From VHCN01 sp964589935 (GTDB taxonomy: Bacteria; Verrucomicrobiota; Verrucomicrobiia; Limisphaerales; VHCN01): DNA of 64,000 nucleotides. This document shows positions 1 to 9,198 of this stretch, in pieces (positions within the stretch are counted from its first letter, which is position 1; each line of letters opens with the position of its first letter). Under the pieces are notes generated by a model, which saw only the letters and a program-made list of their open reading frames with translations, was not told where the DNA came from and did not search any database. The translations under genes were made by a program, and so were the position numbers. The stretch spans positions 372,001-436,000 of the forward strand of contig CAZPVD010000003.1 in assembly GCA_964589935.1 (NCBI GenBank), written 5' to 3'.

Positions 1-807
1 CAAGCCCTCATCCAGTCGCTGGAAAACGAAAAGAAAGGCACCATCGCCGAGTCGGCGCTCAAGATCATTGACCGCAACATCTCGCTGGCGAAACAGAAGT
101 CGCAGCCCATCTGCCAGGACACCGGCAGCATCATCTTCTACGTAGAGTGCCCTGTGGGCATGGACCAGATCGCCTTCGAGGACGCCGCGCGCCTCGCCGT
201 CAAGGCGGCGACGAAGAAAGGCTTCCTTCGCCAGAACTCGGTGGATTCGCTCACGGGCGTGAACGACGGAACGAATGTTGGCCCCGGTTCGCCGACGATT
301 CATTTTCATCAGCACCGCGAGCCGGAGATCAACGTGAAGCTCATCCTCAAGGGCGGCGGCTGCGAAAACGTCGGCGCGCAATACTCGCTACCCAGTGAAA
401 AGCTCAAGGCCAACCGCGACCTCGACGGCTGCCGCAAAGTAATTCTGGACGCGGTGTTGCAGGCGCAGGGCAAAGGCTGCGGGCCGGGCATCCTCGGCGT
501 GTGCATCGGCGGCGACCGCGCGACGGGCTACGAGTTTTCCAAACAGCAATTCCTGCGGCTGATTCCCGACCGCAACTCCGTGCCGGAGCTGGACGCGCTG
601 GAGCAGGACATTTTGAAGACGGCGAACGAACTCGGCATCGGCCCGATGGGATTCGGCGGCAAGACGACGTTGCTGGGCGTGAAGATTTGCGCGGCGAACC
701 GCCTGCCCGCGTCGTATTTCGTGAGCATCAGCTACATGTGCTGGGCGTATCGGCGTCAGGGCGTGACGCTGGATGCGGAAGGGACAATTGGGAAATGGTT
801 GTATTGA
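1..807 (+). CDS. Fumarate hydratase class I, alpha subunit (5' end cut by the window)
   Basis: This is the alpha (N-terminal domain) subunit of a two-subunit, oxygen-sensitive [4Fe-4S] class I fumarase, which interconverts fumarate and L-malate in the TCA cycle. The reading frame is open from base 1, so the start lies upstream; 268 residues are visible. The motif QPICQDTG near visible residue 36 carries a cysteine expected to bind the cluster, and GCGPGILGVCIGGDR and GFGGKTTLLGVKI are typical of the family. A separate gene for the beta subunit lies at 3164, so the two halves are split, and here they are also pushed apart by about 2.3 kb of unrelated genes. L-tartrate dehydratase has the same architecture and cannot be excluded from sequence alone. 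Confidence 0.9.
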   Translation, partial: QALIQSLENEKKGTIAESALKIIDRNISLAKQKSQPICQDTGSIIFYVECPVGMDQIAFEDAARLAVKAATKKGFLRQNSVDSLTGVNDGTNVGPGSPTIHFHQHREPEINVKLILKGGGCENVGAQYSLPSEKLKANRDLDGCRKVILDAVLQAQGKGCGPGILGVCIGGDRATGYEFSKQQFLRLIPDRNSVPELDALEQDILKTANELGIGPMGFGGKTTLLGVKICAANRLPASYFVSISYMCWAYRRQGVTLDAEGTIGKWLY

Positions 808-840
808 TGAAACACGAATCAATTGCGCAAGAAAGGAACT

Positions 841-2289
841 ATGCCAGAAATAAAAAAAGGAACAGAGATTCAAGGCCGTTACGTAATCGGAGACCATCTC
901 GGTAGTGGTGGTTTTGGAATCGTATGGCGGGCAACTGACAAACAACTCCATCGGGATGTCGCCATCAAGCGCCTGAGTTCCAGCGGAGGAGAAAACGAGC
1001 ACTTGATTGAGGAAGCGCGACGGACAGTTAAATTAGGTGGCCACCAAAATATCGTTCAAGTTTTCGACGTGATTCAAGAAGGCGATGAGGCGCTCCTTGT
1101 GATGGAATTCGTGGACGGAGAATCTCTTGAAGCATTGTGCCGCCGACACATTCGTAGCAAGACATGGCTTGAACAACAGGAGGCATTGGACATTTGGAAA
1201 CAAGTGTTGGAAGGACTCGTGTTCGCCCATAAGCAGCAGCTTTATCACCGTGACATTAAACCATCCAACATCCTCGTTTCTAAACTCGGATTGGTGAAGC
1301 TCGTGGACTTCGGTTTAGCGAAGACACTTGAAGAATTGAGAAAGGATATACCGGTTGCGCCAGGATTCGCTTGGAGTGGAACGCCAAACTTCATGTCGCC
1401 CGAGCAAGCTACTGGTGAAGCGTTAGACCAGCAAACAGACATTTTCTCTGCTGGAATCGTTGGCTACATTCTTTTTACGGGTCGTCATCCCTTCAATCAT
1501 CCATCTGCCGTTGCCAGTGTGTTCGAGCTCATCAAAGACTCGACGTTTGATTGCCCCGAACCGTCACTTGGAGATGGAAAAACTGTTCCTGAAATTGTTT
1601 GCGCGGTTCTCAGGAAAATGCTCCGCAAGGCAAAAGCAGAACGATACGGAACAATTCTGGACGCTCTGAGCGACGTCACAAAACAACCAGCGCAAGCTTG
1701 CGTGAAATGTGGGACAAACAATCCGCTCACAAGTCGTTTTTGCAGTCAATGTGGGGCGGTGTTAGCTCAAGCCGAGTCGCCACGGCCGATTTCAATCAAA
1801 GCCACCTCGACTGTGCCAAATGCTGAAGAATTAAACGCTCAAGGCTTTCGACTGACCCAGCAAGGGCTCTGGGATGAAGCCATTGAGAAGTATCATGAGG
1901 CCATTGCTGCAAACAGCGAACATGGACTTGCCTACAGCAACTTGGGTTTTGCGCTTAATCGCACCGGCCAGTTCGAGGAGGCAATTAAGGTTCTTACAAA
2001 GGCAAGCGAGCTTACTTCCGAAGATGTGCATCTTTTCAAGATTTTCGACTTAAGGGGATTTTCCAAGTTAAACCTAAAAGATTATGAAGGGGCTGTTGCT
2101 GACTTTACACAGTCGTTAAGTTTTAACTCCCGCGACCCCAGAGTCTATGTCCACCGAGCGCAAGCTCGAGCGGAACTAGGCGATTATGCAAAAGCTCTGC
2201 AAGATGTGGAGAAGGCTCTAAAACTTGACCCAGAGAATCTTCACGCAATTCGATTCCGCAGAAAACTTCAAGATGATGGCGCTCAATGA
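841..2289 (+). CDS. Ser/Thr protein kinase with zinc ribbon and TPR repeats
   Basis: A soluble 482-residue Hanks-type kinase. It shows the glycine loop GSGGFGIVW, the AIK lysine, the catalytic loop HRDIKPSN, the DFG motif and an APE-like SPEQ segment in roughly residues 15-275. These are followed by a double CxxC zinc ribbon (CVKCG...CSQCG) near 285-310 and about three TPR repeats to the C-terminus. No membrane segment is seen, so it probably acts in the cytoplasm with protein partners docked on the TPRs. The ATG at 841 is chosen because AAAGGAAC lies just upstream; an in-frame start at 823 has no such site. Its G+C is visibly lower than that of flanking genes and it sits between the two fumarase subunit genes, which suggests transfer. 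The substrate is unknown. Confidence 0.9.
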   Translation: MPEIKKGTEIQGRYVIGDHLGSGGFGIVWRATDKQLHRDVAIKRLSSSGGENEHLIEEARRTVKLGGHQNIVQVFDVIQEGDEALLVMEFVDGESLEALCRRHIRSKTWLEQQEALDIWKQVLEGLVFAHKQQLYHRDIKPSNILVSKLGLVKLVDFGLAKTLEELRKDIPVAPGFAWSGTPNFMSPEQATGEALDQQTDIFSAGIVGYILFTGRHPFNHPSAVASVFELIKDSTFDCPEPSLGDGKTVPEIVCAVLRKMLRKAKAERYGTILDALSDVTKQPAQACVKCGTNNPLTSRFCSQCGAVLAQAESPRPISIKATSTVPNAEELNAQGFRLTQQGLWDEAIEKYHEAIAANSEHGLAYSNLGFALNRTGQFEEAIKVLTKASELTSEDVHLFKIFDLRGFSKLNLKDYEGAVADFTQSLSFNSRDPRVYVHRAQARAELGDYAKALQDVEKALKLDPENLHAIRFRRKLQDDGAQ

Positions 2290-2323
2290 CAAACCACCGC
2301 GCGAGCATTGATTGATTTTCGTT

Positions 2324-2434
2324 ATGATTAAACTTTCATTTCCCTTCAGCGAAGAAAAAATCCGCGCGCTGAAAGTCAGCGACGAGGTTTTGATTTCCGG
2401 CGTCGTGTTCACCGGGCGCAGAAAGCGGGATTGA
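2324..2434 (+). pseudogene. Truncated second copy of the 5' end of the fumarase beta gene
   Basis: A short frame from the ATG at 2324 gives MIKLSFPFSEEKIRALKVSD and continues for 36 residues. Over the first 32 codons it matches the start of the intact beta-subunit gene at 3164. By hand alignment 81 of 96 bases are identical, with most changes at silent third positions. Homology stops abruptly after the GGGCGC near base 2420, and the frame then closes at a TGA. It is a remnant and not a functional gene. The high share of silent changes means that the two copies diverged as working genes before this one was cut. Confidence 0.85.
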
Positions 2435-2465
2435 TACGAATCGGGTTTTGTGGCAAACATGCGGC

Positions 2466-2660
2466 ATGAAGACGTTGACGATTGATTGCCCCGACCGGTT
2501 GCACGAGCAGCTTGCCAAGTTGGTGGCGGCGGGCTGGTTCAAATCGCCCGAGGACGCCGTGCTGGAGGCGTTGCGTCGTTATTTGAGCAGTCACTCGGTC
2601 GAATTGCAGGAGCAGCAGATTATGGCAGACGTCGAGTGGGGACTGCATGGCCGCGACTGA
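2466..2660 (+). CDS. Antitoxin, ribbon-helix-helix-like, partner of a PIN toxin
   Basis: A 64-residue protein. It starts with a short strand (MKTLTIDCPDRLHEQL) followed by two helices containing SPEDAVLEALRRYL, the layout of ribbon-helix-helix DNA-binding antitoxins. The frame overlaps the next gene, a PIN-domain nuclease, by 14 bp, as is usual in type II toxin-antitoxin operons. The expected roles are neutralising the toxin and repressing the shared promoter. The ATG at 2466 is preferred over an in-frame upstream ATG at 2448 because the strand motif begins there. Family membership rests on size, predicted fold and neighbour; there is no catalytic motif to check. Confidence 0.7.
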   Translation: MKTLTIDCPDRLHEQLAKLVAAGWFKSPEDAVLEALRRYLSSHSVELQEQQIMADVEWGLHGRD

Positions 2661-3159
2661 AATCGTGGCCGTCCTCGACGCCGGGCCATTGATTCACCTG
2701 GACCAACTGGGCCGACTGGGGCTGCTTTCGGACTTCAAAGAGTTGCTCATCCCGCAAGCTGTGTTGGACGAAGCATTGATGCACCGGCCCGCCATGAGGT
2801 TGAGCACGCTCTCAAACGCGGAGATCATTGCAGAATCACCGCCGCTTCCCGCCGATTTGCGGAAATTGGCCGATCAATTTGCCTTGCACGCGGGTGAGCG
2901 TGCGGCCCTGGCCGTGCTGGAGGCCCGCGGTGGTCAATTCCTCCTGAGCGACGACTCGGCGGCGAGATCCGTCGCGCAAGCGGCAGGTTTCCAAACCCAC
3001 GGGACGGTCGGTTTGATTCTCCGTTCGCATCGGCGCGGGCGGATTTCAAAATTGGTGATGATGCAATTGCTTCGTGATCTTCCGACGCAAACGACGTTAT
3101 ACATTCAGAAAGATTTTCTGGCGGGCATCATCGCGAGAGCAGAGACTGAGACGGTTTGA
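2647..3159 (+). CDS. PIN-domain toxin (DUF3368-like ribonuclease)
   Basis: A 170-residue PIN-fold protein, presumably a metal-dependent ribonuclease toxin. The first acidic residue is in VLDAGPLIHL near residues 9-18. The central GERAALAVLEARG segment and the FLLSDDSAARSVAQAAG segment supply the remaining acidic residues, and the GTVGLILRSHRRG stretch is typical of the DUF3368 group. It overlaps its antitoxin by 14 bp and stops 4 bp before the start of the fumarase beta gene. The pair is therefore inserted flush against a core metabolic gene and is probably co-transcribed with it. Confidence 0.8.
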   Translation: MAATEIVAVLDAGPLIHLDQLGRLGLLSDFKELLIPQAVLDEALMHRPAMRLSTLSNAEIIAESPPLPADLRKLADQFALHAGERAALAVLEARGGQFLLSDDSAARSVAQAAGFQTHGTVGLILRSHRRGRISKLVMMQLLRDLPTQTTLYIQKDFLAGIIARAETETV

Positions 3160-3163
3160 TCTT

Positions 3164-3739
<576 letters not shown>

Positions 3740-3740
3740 A

Positions 3741-3770
3741 ATTCAACGCAAAAGCGCAGAGACGCGGAGC
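3741..3770. repeat. Dispersed intergenic repeat (GCAAAGACGC family), copy 1
   Basis: The stretch just after the fumarase beta stop contains TTCAACGCAAAAGCGCAGAG followed by ACGCGGAG. Similar text appears between genes at 26553-26580 in inverse orientation and in the longer hairpin at 8242-8311. It sits between two convergent gene ends. Confidence 0.55.
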
Positions 3771-3790
3771 GAATCGAACCGCACTTGCAG

Positions 3791-5875
3791 TCAATTTTTC
3801 TTCGGCGCGTCAGGCTTTGGTGCGGGCGCCGCAGATTTCGCCGGAGATGCGTTGGTTGCCGGCGCCGCATTTGTCGCGGGCGGCGGCGGCGGTGGCCACG
3901 GGCGATACGAGGTGTTCCCGATGCGGTCAATCGGCCCGTCGAAGTGCGGCCCGCCCGCGGCGACGAACCCGCCGCTGGCGCCGCCGTTGCGCAGCCCCGC
4001 GAGCGGCGAAACCCAGAACGAATAGAGCTTTCCGTTTTTCAGGTGGAAGCGGAACTTGACCGTGCGGCCGCGCAGGAAGTCGAGCGTTGCCACGCCGCCC
4101 CAGTTGGCCTGCGCCAGCGTCTGGTCCATGCCGGCCATCGCGCCGAAAGACTCCTTGCTCAACGCGACGTCCATCGTGTTCGTGGACTGCGCGGTTGCCG
4201 GCCCGGTTTTCGACACCGGCACCTTGGTGACGATGGGCTGGTTGTTTTCATCGAGAATTTCCGCGCGCAGTTCGCCCTGTCTCACGTCCGCGTTCACGAA
4301 GAACGTCCGGCCACCGTTGAACTTCACCGGCCGCGTCGTGAGCACGCCGCCTTCGGGGCCGGCCTCCATCGAGCAGAAGCCGTCGCGTCGCAGATACGCC
4401 AGCCCTGTCGCGCCGCCCGCGTCGCGCCTGTTCGGAGCGCCGGCGCGTCCGCTAAAGTAGAAGAGCAACTGCCGCGCGTGAACGAGGAAGCCGCCGCCCG
4501 CGGACTGCACGTTGCCCCAGTTCCAGTCGCCCTGTTTTTCCGAAACGTCAATGAACGGCTCGCGGTCCGGCCGGTCCCAGTGATAACCGTCGCGGCTGAA
4601 GCCGAGCCAGATTGAATTCGGCTTCGGCCTGCCCGGCGGGATGTTGCGGTCGCCGCGCCAGATGCTGAAGAGGCCGACAAACAATCCTTCATACGCGACG
4701 GCGTCGAGGTTGTAGAGCTGCGCCGCGTCGCCGAGGTCGGTCCGCGGCGGGTCGAGCCGGTCCGCGCCAACCCACAACGGTGCGTCGTCGGATTTTTCCC
4801 ACTGCGGCCCGGCGAGGATGTCCTTCATTTCCCAGTAGCGGCGGACACGCGCCTTGTTCGCGTCGCCGCGCAGGCTGAAGACCCACACGCCGCGGAACGG
4901 ATTGCGGAACACCGTCGTGCGGTCGCCCGCCGGTCCGGTGCGCAAAACTTCTGGACTCCAATGAATGCCGTCCTCGGAGAAGTGCGCGCTCAGGCCCCAT
5001 TTGCCGTCCTTCGAGAGCGAGCGGAACATTTTGTAGCGGCGCTTCGGGTCGGGGTCTTCCTGATCGAGCCACACGGTCGAGCTGTCGCGCGGCTCCTTCT
5101 GCACGATGTTGCTGCCGGGCACCACGTCCAGCTCTGGCTTGACCCAGTCCACGCCGTTGGTTGAATACGCGTAGCACGTGTATTTCCCGTAGCCGCCCAT
5201 ATACCACATCTTGAAAAGCTGGTCCTTCGGGTCGAACCACACGCCGTCGCTGAAGACCATCGCCATCGGCGACTTGCCCTCCATCTCCCACGGCTTGTCG
5301 GGCTTGAGCACGGGATTGTTCGTGTGGGGAACGGGCTTGTGCCATACGCGCTTGAGCGTCGTGGACTCGATGAGAAAATCATCCACGAACAACTGCCGGC
5401 CCACGTCAATCGTGATGACCGCGGGCGGATTCGAGAGATACGGCACGGGCATCGGCTCGTTGAACTTGAACTCGCCAATCGGCGGCCACGGCGGCGCGAG
5501 CCGGATGCCGTTGTAAAGAATCGTCGCTGCCGGAAGCGGCACCGTGATCGGCTGCGAACCGATGAGCAGCGGGAATGGATTGGGTGCCTGAGCAACAACT
5601 ACATCAGCAGAAATATCTGTCCCCACGCGTGGCACTCGGATTTTTTTACCTTCAAGATAATTAGAGTAATCGGTGGAACCATTTGTTGGCTGAGTGAGAC
5701 GTAAAACTGGCTGCCCCGCCGGCGTCTTTTGCGGCACCGGTAAAGTTTGAGCAGGCAACTCCGACTCAACGCAGAGGCAGGACAACGCAAACGCAATGTT
5801 CAACACGGATCGGCGGACTTTGAAGCGAAGCAAACTCATGGGCACAATTTTTGCCCGCGGCGCGCGGACGGTCAA
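3791..5875 (-). CDS. Secreted beta-propeller glycosidase-like protein
   Basis: A 694-residue exported protein. The N-terminus has a basic stretch, then a hydrophobic segment (SVLNIAFALSCLCV) ending at PAQT, consistent with a signal peptide. The middle contains repeated blade-like segments (FVDDFLIE, MVFSDGVWFDP, FKMWYMGGYGKYT, AYSTNGVDW, HFSEDGIHW, GFSRDGYHW) typical of GH32/43-like five-bladed folds. The C-terminus is a proline/alanine tail. The TTG at 5875 is chosen because AAGGAG lies 8 bp upstream; an ATG at 5839 would give a more ordinary signal peptide and is the alternative. It lies 31 bp after the thioredoxin-like gene on the same strand. The substrate is unknown. A short stretch near 5590-5710 is lower in G+C than the rest. 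Confidence 0.65.
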   Translation of the reverse strand: MTVRAPRAKIVPMSLLRFKVRRSVLNIAFALSCLCVESELPAQTLPVPQKTPAGQPVLRLTQPTNGSTDYSNYLEGKKIRVPRVGTDISADVVVAQAPNPFPLLIGSQPITVPLPAATILYNGIRLAPPWPPIGEFKFNEPMPVPYLSNPPAVITIDVGRQLFVDDFLIESTTLKRVWHKPVPHTNNPVLKPDKPWEMEGKSPMAMVFSDGVWFDPKDQLFKMWYMGGYGKYTCYAYSTNGVDWVKPELDVVPGSNIVQKEPRDSSTVWLDQEDPDPKRRYKMFRSLSKDGKWGLSAHFSEDGIHWSPEVLRTGPAGDRTTVFRNPFRGVWVFSLRGDANKARVRRYWEMKDILAGPQWEKSDDAPLWVGADRLDPPRTDLGDAAQLYNLDAVAYEGLFVGLFSIWRGDRNIPPGRPKPNSIWLGFSRDGYHWDRPDREPFIDVSEKQGDWNWGNVQSAGGGFLVHARQLLFYFSGRAGAPNRRDAGGATGLAYLRRDGFCSMEAGPEGGVLTTRPVKFNGGRTFFVNADVRQGELRAEILDENNQPIVTKVPVSKTGPATAQSTNTMDVALSKESFGAMAGMDQTLAQANWGGVATLDFLRGRTVKFRFHLKNGKLYSFWVSPLAGLRNGGASGGFVAAGGPHFDGPIDRIGNTSYRPWPPPPPPATNAAPATNASPAKSAAPAPKPDAPKKN

Positions 5876-5906
5876 TACGGCATCTCCTTGAACTTGGAGC
5901 GCGTCG

Positions 5907-6947
5907 TTACTTCTTCGCCGCGGCCTCGGCTTCCTTCACGAGCGCCTCGACTTCGTTTTCGAAGTCTTCGCCCGGATCGCCGACGTGCTTGTGCCGCAGC
6001 ACGCCCTTGTGGTCGAGGATGAAGACCGACGGCCAGCCCTTGACGTTCCACGCCGTCGAGATCGGCCCGCCGGTGTTCACGTCCGAAAAACTCCGCCACG
6101 TCATCTGCTCGCGCGCGGCGGCGGATGCGAAGCGCGGCTTGGGATCGGTGTTGACGCCGACCATCGCGAACGGGCGACCCTCGAATTTGCGCACGAGCGA
6201 CCGCTCGTGGCCATACATGGCGCGGCACGGGCCTCACCAGTCGCCCCAGAACACGATCGCCACCGCCTTGCCGCGATAGTCGCTCAGCTTGAAGCTCTCG
6301 CCCTTCTGGTCCTCGCCCGTGATTTCCGGCGCGGGCCTGCCGAACGAAAGCGTGCGCACCGCGTTCAACTCCTTCTTCGCACGGCCCACGGAACTCGATT
6401 CGGGATACTTCTCGATCACGAGCGAGAAAAACTTGTCAGCATCAGTCGCAATCTTGAACGCGGCAGCGGCGTTGTTCAGCCGGCCCTGCCGCTCCGATTC
6501 CTGCACGAGCCACAGGCCGAGGTTGAACGCCGCGCCGGCTTGAATTACCCGGTTTGAATTTTTCTCGACGATCGCCCGCAACAATTTCTCCGCCGGCTCG
6601 GCATCCGAGTCGCCGAGCATCGCAAGCGCGCCGCCAATTTTTTCACTCGCTGCGTGGTTCTTGCGGAGCAAGTCCGCCGCGGCATCGAACTCCTTGCCGA
6701 ACTGCGTCGCGTTGATGATCCACACGAGCGCGTCCGCCGCGGCGGGGTCCTTCGCGTTGCGCTGCGCGAAGTCGAGCATCTTGGGCGCGACCTTGTCGGG
6801 CTGACGGCGGCTGGCCTGCGCCTCCTGCATCAAGGCTTGAAACTCCTCTGCCGGCGTGGCTGCTCGCAGCGGCGCAGCAGGCGAAAACAGGAATGCAAAC
6901 GCGCAGGCAAGCGCGAGACGGACAGGCGTGGCTTTCATAATGCGCAT
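5907..6947 (-). CDS. TlpA-like thioredoxin-fold protein, probable selenoprotein (in-frame TGA at 6236-6234)
   Basis: An exported, TPR-like N-terminal region (signal peptide through about residue 29) is followed by a TlpA/AhpC-type redoxin domain. The frame reads FWGDW, then TGA, then GPCRAMYGHE, and stays open to a stop at 5907. TlpA-like proteins normally have W-C-x-P-C here, so the TGA replaces the first, nucleophilic cysteine at residue 238 of 346. Downstream residues (VGVNTDPK, WNVKGWPSVFILDHKGVLRH) are normal for the family, which argues against a decayed gene. A hairpin with a GGUC loop begins 24 bases after the TGA. Selenocysteine is the best explanation; a TGC-to-TGA nonsense change or sequencing error is the alternative. 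Selenocysteine machinery is not in this window. Confidence 0.75.
6192..6209 (-). promoter_or_regulatory. SECIS-like hairpin after the in-frame TGA
   Basis: Read on the minus strand, CACGAGC-GGUC-GCUCGUG forms a perfect 7-bp stem with a four-base loop. The loop begins 32 bases after the TGA at 6236-6234. Bacterial SECIS elements are stem-loops inside the coding region shortly after the UGA, with G and U in the apical loop; the E. coli fdhF element also presents GGUC. The spacing is longer than in fdhF but still close to the stop. The hairpin is seen in the sequence; its role is inferred. Confidence 0.55.
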
Positions 6948-6975
6948 GGTGTCGGAAGTTGAATCAGGTTCAAGC

Positions 6976-8232
6976 TCAAACCGGCGTCCTTTCCAGCTTG
7001 GATTTTAGCTCCTTCGCCTTCGTCGCGGCGTCGTGCGCGACGTTCTTGTAGGCGTTAAAGTCGTAAAACCAGTATTTCTTCGAGAGGCGATACATCCAGT
7101 GCTTCTCGGGGATTTCCTCGCCGGGGAGCCATTGACTGAAACGCGGCGTCATCGCTTCGAGTTCGGCCATCGCCGTGCCGCGGACGGTCGTGTCGCGCGC
7201 GCCGTGTTTCACGACGAGTTGCTTCACGAGGTCGGGACGCTCCAGCACCACGCAGCCACGCGTGTGGTGGGCGCTGAGTTCGCGGAAATCTTTCAGGAAC
7301 GTGCTGTCGCGCATCGTCGCGTAGATGCCGCGCGAATCACTGATGTTCTCCGTCGCGAACTGGATAATTGGGCACGGCTCGATGTCGCCCTTCGGTCCGA
7401 TGTGATGCGAGACGCCGGTGCTCATCGGGCAGAGCGCCTGGCCGCGGTCGTCGTAGTAGGCGTCAATGATCGCGATGGGCAGCTTCGCGCGCATCTCGAC
7501 GACGAACTTGCGCACGCGCACGAGCTGGTCGGGGCGCAGCGCGAGGTCGAAGTTCGGCTTCGGGCCGACCGGGCGGTAGGTGTGATACCACGTGTAATGC
7601 ACGCCGCGCTTGATGAGTTCGCCGAGCCATTCCTCGGTGAGCAGCTCGTCAATGTTCGACTGGCAGACGCTCGTGGCGACGCCAGTGAGCAGGCCCTCGC
7701 GCAGGCAGTTGTCGAGGCCGCGCAACGTGCGGGTGAAGACTTCCTTCTTGCCGCGGCGCGTGTCGCTGGTGATCTCGCGGCCCTCGATGCTGATGAGCGG
7801 CGTGACGTTGCCAATCTCGCGCAGGCGCTTCGCGGTTTTCTCCGTGATGAGCTGGCCGTTGGTGAAGACCTGAAAATAACAATCCGGATGCGCCGCGAGC
7901 AAGTCGAGCAACTGCGGGTGCATGAACGGCTCGCCGCCGAGGATGCCGAAGAAGGCGTTCCCGTGCCGCTTGGCGTCGGTGATGGTGCGGTTGAGCGTGT
8001 CGAGGTCAATGGCGTCCTTCTCCTCGACATCCACCCAGCAGCCCTGGCAACGGAGGTTGCAGGAGTTGAGGATGGAGACGTAGAGGAACGGCGGGAAATA
8101 CTCGCCGCGCTTGATGCGCCGCTTGAACTTCTCGACCGACAGCATGCCCTTCACGCCGAAGTTCCAGCAGAACTTCGCGATGCACCGCTTGTTCGCGGAA
8201 CGCAGGGTGCGGAAGATGAGTTGGGGGAGCAT
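6976..8232 (-). CDS. Radical SAM enzyme
   Basis: A 418-residue radical SAM protein. The cluster motif CNLRCQGC (CxxxCxxC) lies near residue 60, followed by GILGGEPFMHP (SAM-binding GGE-like motif), FTNGQLITE and ISIEGREI, all typical of the AdoMet radical core. Later cysteines (ALCPMSTG, GDIEPCPII, RGCVVLE) could bind an auxiliary cluster, as in SPASM-like proteins. The substrate is not evident. It sits 28 bp before the TlpA-like gene and follows the ferredoxin gene, so it may modify or mature one of these partners. The ATG at 8232 is preferred to a GTG at 8247, which would lie within a repeat. Confidence 0.85.
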   Translation of the reverse strand: MLPQLIFRTLRSANKRCIAKFCWNFGVKGMLSVEKFKRRIKRGEYFPPFLYVSILNSCNLRCQGCWVDVEEKDAIDLDTLNRTITDAKRHGNAFFGILGGEPFMHPQLLDLLAAHPDCYFQVFTNGQLITEKTAKRLREIGNVTPLISIEGREITSDTRRGKKEVFTRTLRGLDNCLREGLLTGVATSVCQSNIDELLTEEWLGELIKRGVHYTWYHTYRPVGPKPNFDLALRPDQLVRVRKFVVEMRAKLPIAIIDAYYDDRGQALCPMSTGVSHHIGPKGDIEPCPIIQFATENISDSRGIYATMRDSTFLKDFRELSAHHTRGCVVLERPDLVKQLVVKHGARDTTVRGTAMAELEAMTPRFSQWLPGEEIPEKHWMYRLSKKYWFYDFNAYKNVAHDAATKAKELKSKLERTPV

Positions 8233-8241
8233 GGTGGTATT

Positions 8242-8311
8242 AACCACAGAGGCGCAGAGACGCGGAGGAATGCTTCCTCTTCGACTCTGTGTTCTCTGTG
8301 ACTCTGTGGTT
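8242..8311. repeat. Long imperfect palindrome between genes (CACAGAG family)
   Basis: AACCACAGAG at 8242-8251 pairs perfectly with CTCTGTGGTT at 8302-8311, and the 50 bases between are themselves partly complementary. The left arm continues into GCGCAGAGACGCGGAG, which matches the repeat at 3741. The right arm reaches to 3 bp from the stop of the ferredoxin gene. It could be a mobile REP-like sequence, and the RNA hairpin could also lower downstream expression. Confidence 0.65.
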
Positions 8312-8313
8312 CA

Positions 8314-9174
8314 TTAATGTGTTTTTCCTTGAGCGGCGAGCGCTGTGGCCGCCTTCGCCTTTGCCTCTTCCGCCCGGCGCAGGATTTCCTCGGGCGACGG
8401 CAGGCTCATCAGGACTTCCATCGGGATGTCGCCGCCTTGGGCGAGTTTCGTGAGGCACTTCTGGCGCTCCTGCAATGCCTTCTTGTCGTCGCGCTCCTTG
8501 CTGAAGCGCGCCTTGGCGGCGTCGCTGCGCTGGCGGAGCGCGGAATAAACATCGCCGCCGAGCAACGCGGAGATGTCCACCTTCATCTTCTCCTTGCCGA
8601 GGTCAGAGTCCTGCACCATGTCGCCGTTGATGGGGCCGGCCTTGTATTTCGGGAACATGATCGCGGCCTCGGGGCAGACGCGCGAGCAGGCCGGGCAGTT
8701 GGTTTTGCAGTTGTCGTGGTTCTGCGCCTGGATTTTGTTTTGCTCGTCCACGCCATAGACGCCAAACAGGCAGAAGCTCAGGCACTGCATGCAATTCGTG
8801 CAGCGGTCGTAGTCAATGACCGGGAACCACGGCTTCCACTCGCCGTGCTTCGCCGCGCCCAACTCGGCGCGCGTGCTCTCGGCGACCTCCGCGATGCGAT
8901 TCGTGTCGAAGCCGGTGATGTCCTGAAAGCGCACCGGCGTCTCGGCGGAAACGCCCTCGGCCGCGAGTGTGCCGCCGCCGGCGAACTTGCCGAGCACGAG
9001 CATTGAACCGCGCTCGTGCGGCGCGACACGTCCGCCCGCAACGGCGCGCGTGACGGCGAAACCTCTTTCCAGCAGCGCAGTCAGCGCGGAGAAACGGTCG
9101 GTGCTGTCGAGCGGCTGCGCGTCTGCGCCTTCGTAGAGGACGACGCGGAGAGTGGAGGCGGAGGTGAGGCTCAT
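8314..9174 (-). CDS. Double [4Fe-4S] ferredoxin-like protein
   Basis: A 286-residue soluble protein without a signal peptide. The N-terminal 100 residues look like a small alpha/beta domain without an obvious cofactor motif. The centre has two cluster motifs: CTNCMQCLSFC (CxxCxxCxxxC) and, 30 residues on, CKTNCPACSRVCP (CxxxCxxCxxxCP). The C-terminal third is charged and helical. It most likely passes electrons within the neighbouring set of lipoyl, HdrA-N-like and radical SAM proteins. It starts 24 bp after the upstream SGNH-like gene. The exact family was not recognised. Confidence 0.75.
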   Translation of the reverse strand: MSLTSASTLRVVLYEGADAQPLDSTDRFSALTALLERGFAVTRAVAGGRVAPHERGSMLVLGKFAGGGTLAAEGVSAETPVRFQDITGFDTNRIAEVAESTRAELGAAKHGEWKPWFPVIDYDRCTNCMQCLSFCLFGVYGVDEQNKIQAQNHDNCKTNCPACSRVCPEAAIMFPKYKAGPINGDMVQDSDLGKEKMKVDISALLGGDVYSALRQRSDAAKARFSKERDDKKALQERQKCLTKLAQGGDIPMEVLMSLPSPEEILRRAEEAKAKAATALAAQGKTH

Positions 9175-9198
9175 GAGAAAGTATTCAATAATCAGCGT

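Noticed and set aside
5907..6947. Frameshift or plain pseudogene reading of the TlpA-like gene
   Set aside because: The two halves are in the same frame, the family motifs continue unbroken on both sides, and only the codon of the catalytic cysteine is TGA. A nonsense mutation remains possible but is less likely than recoding.
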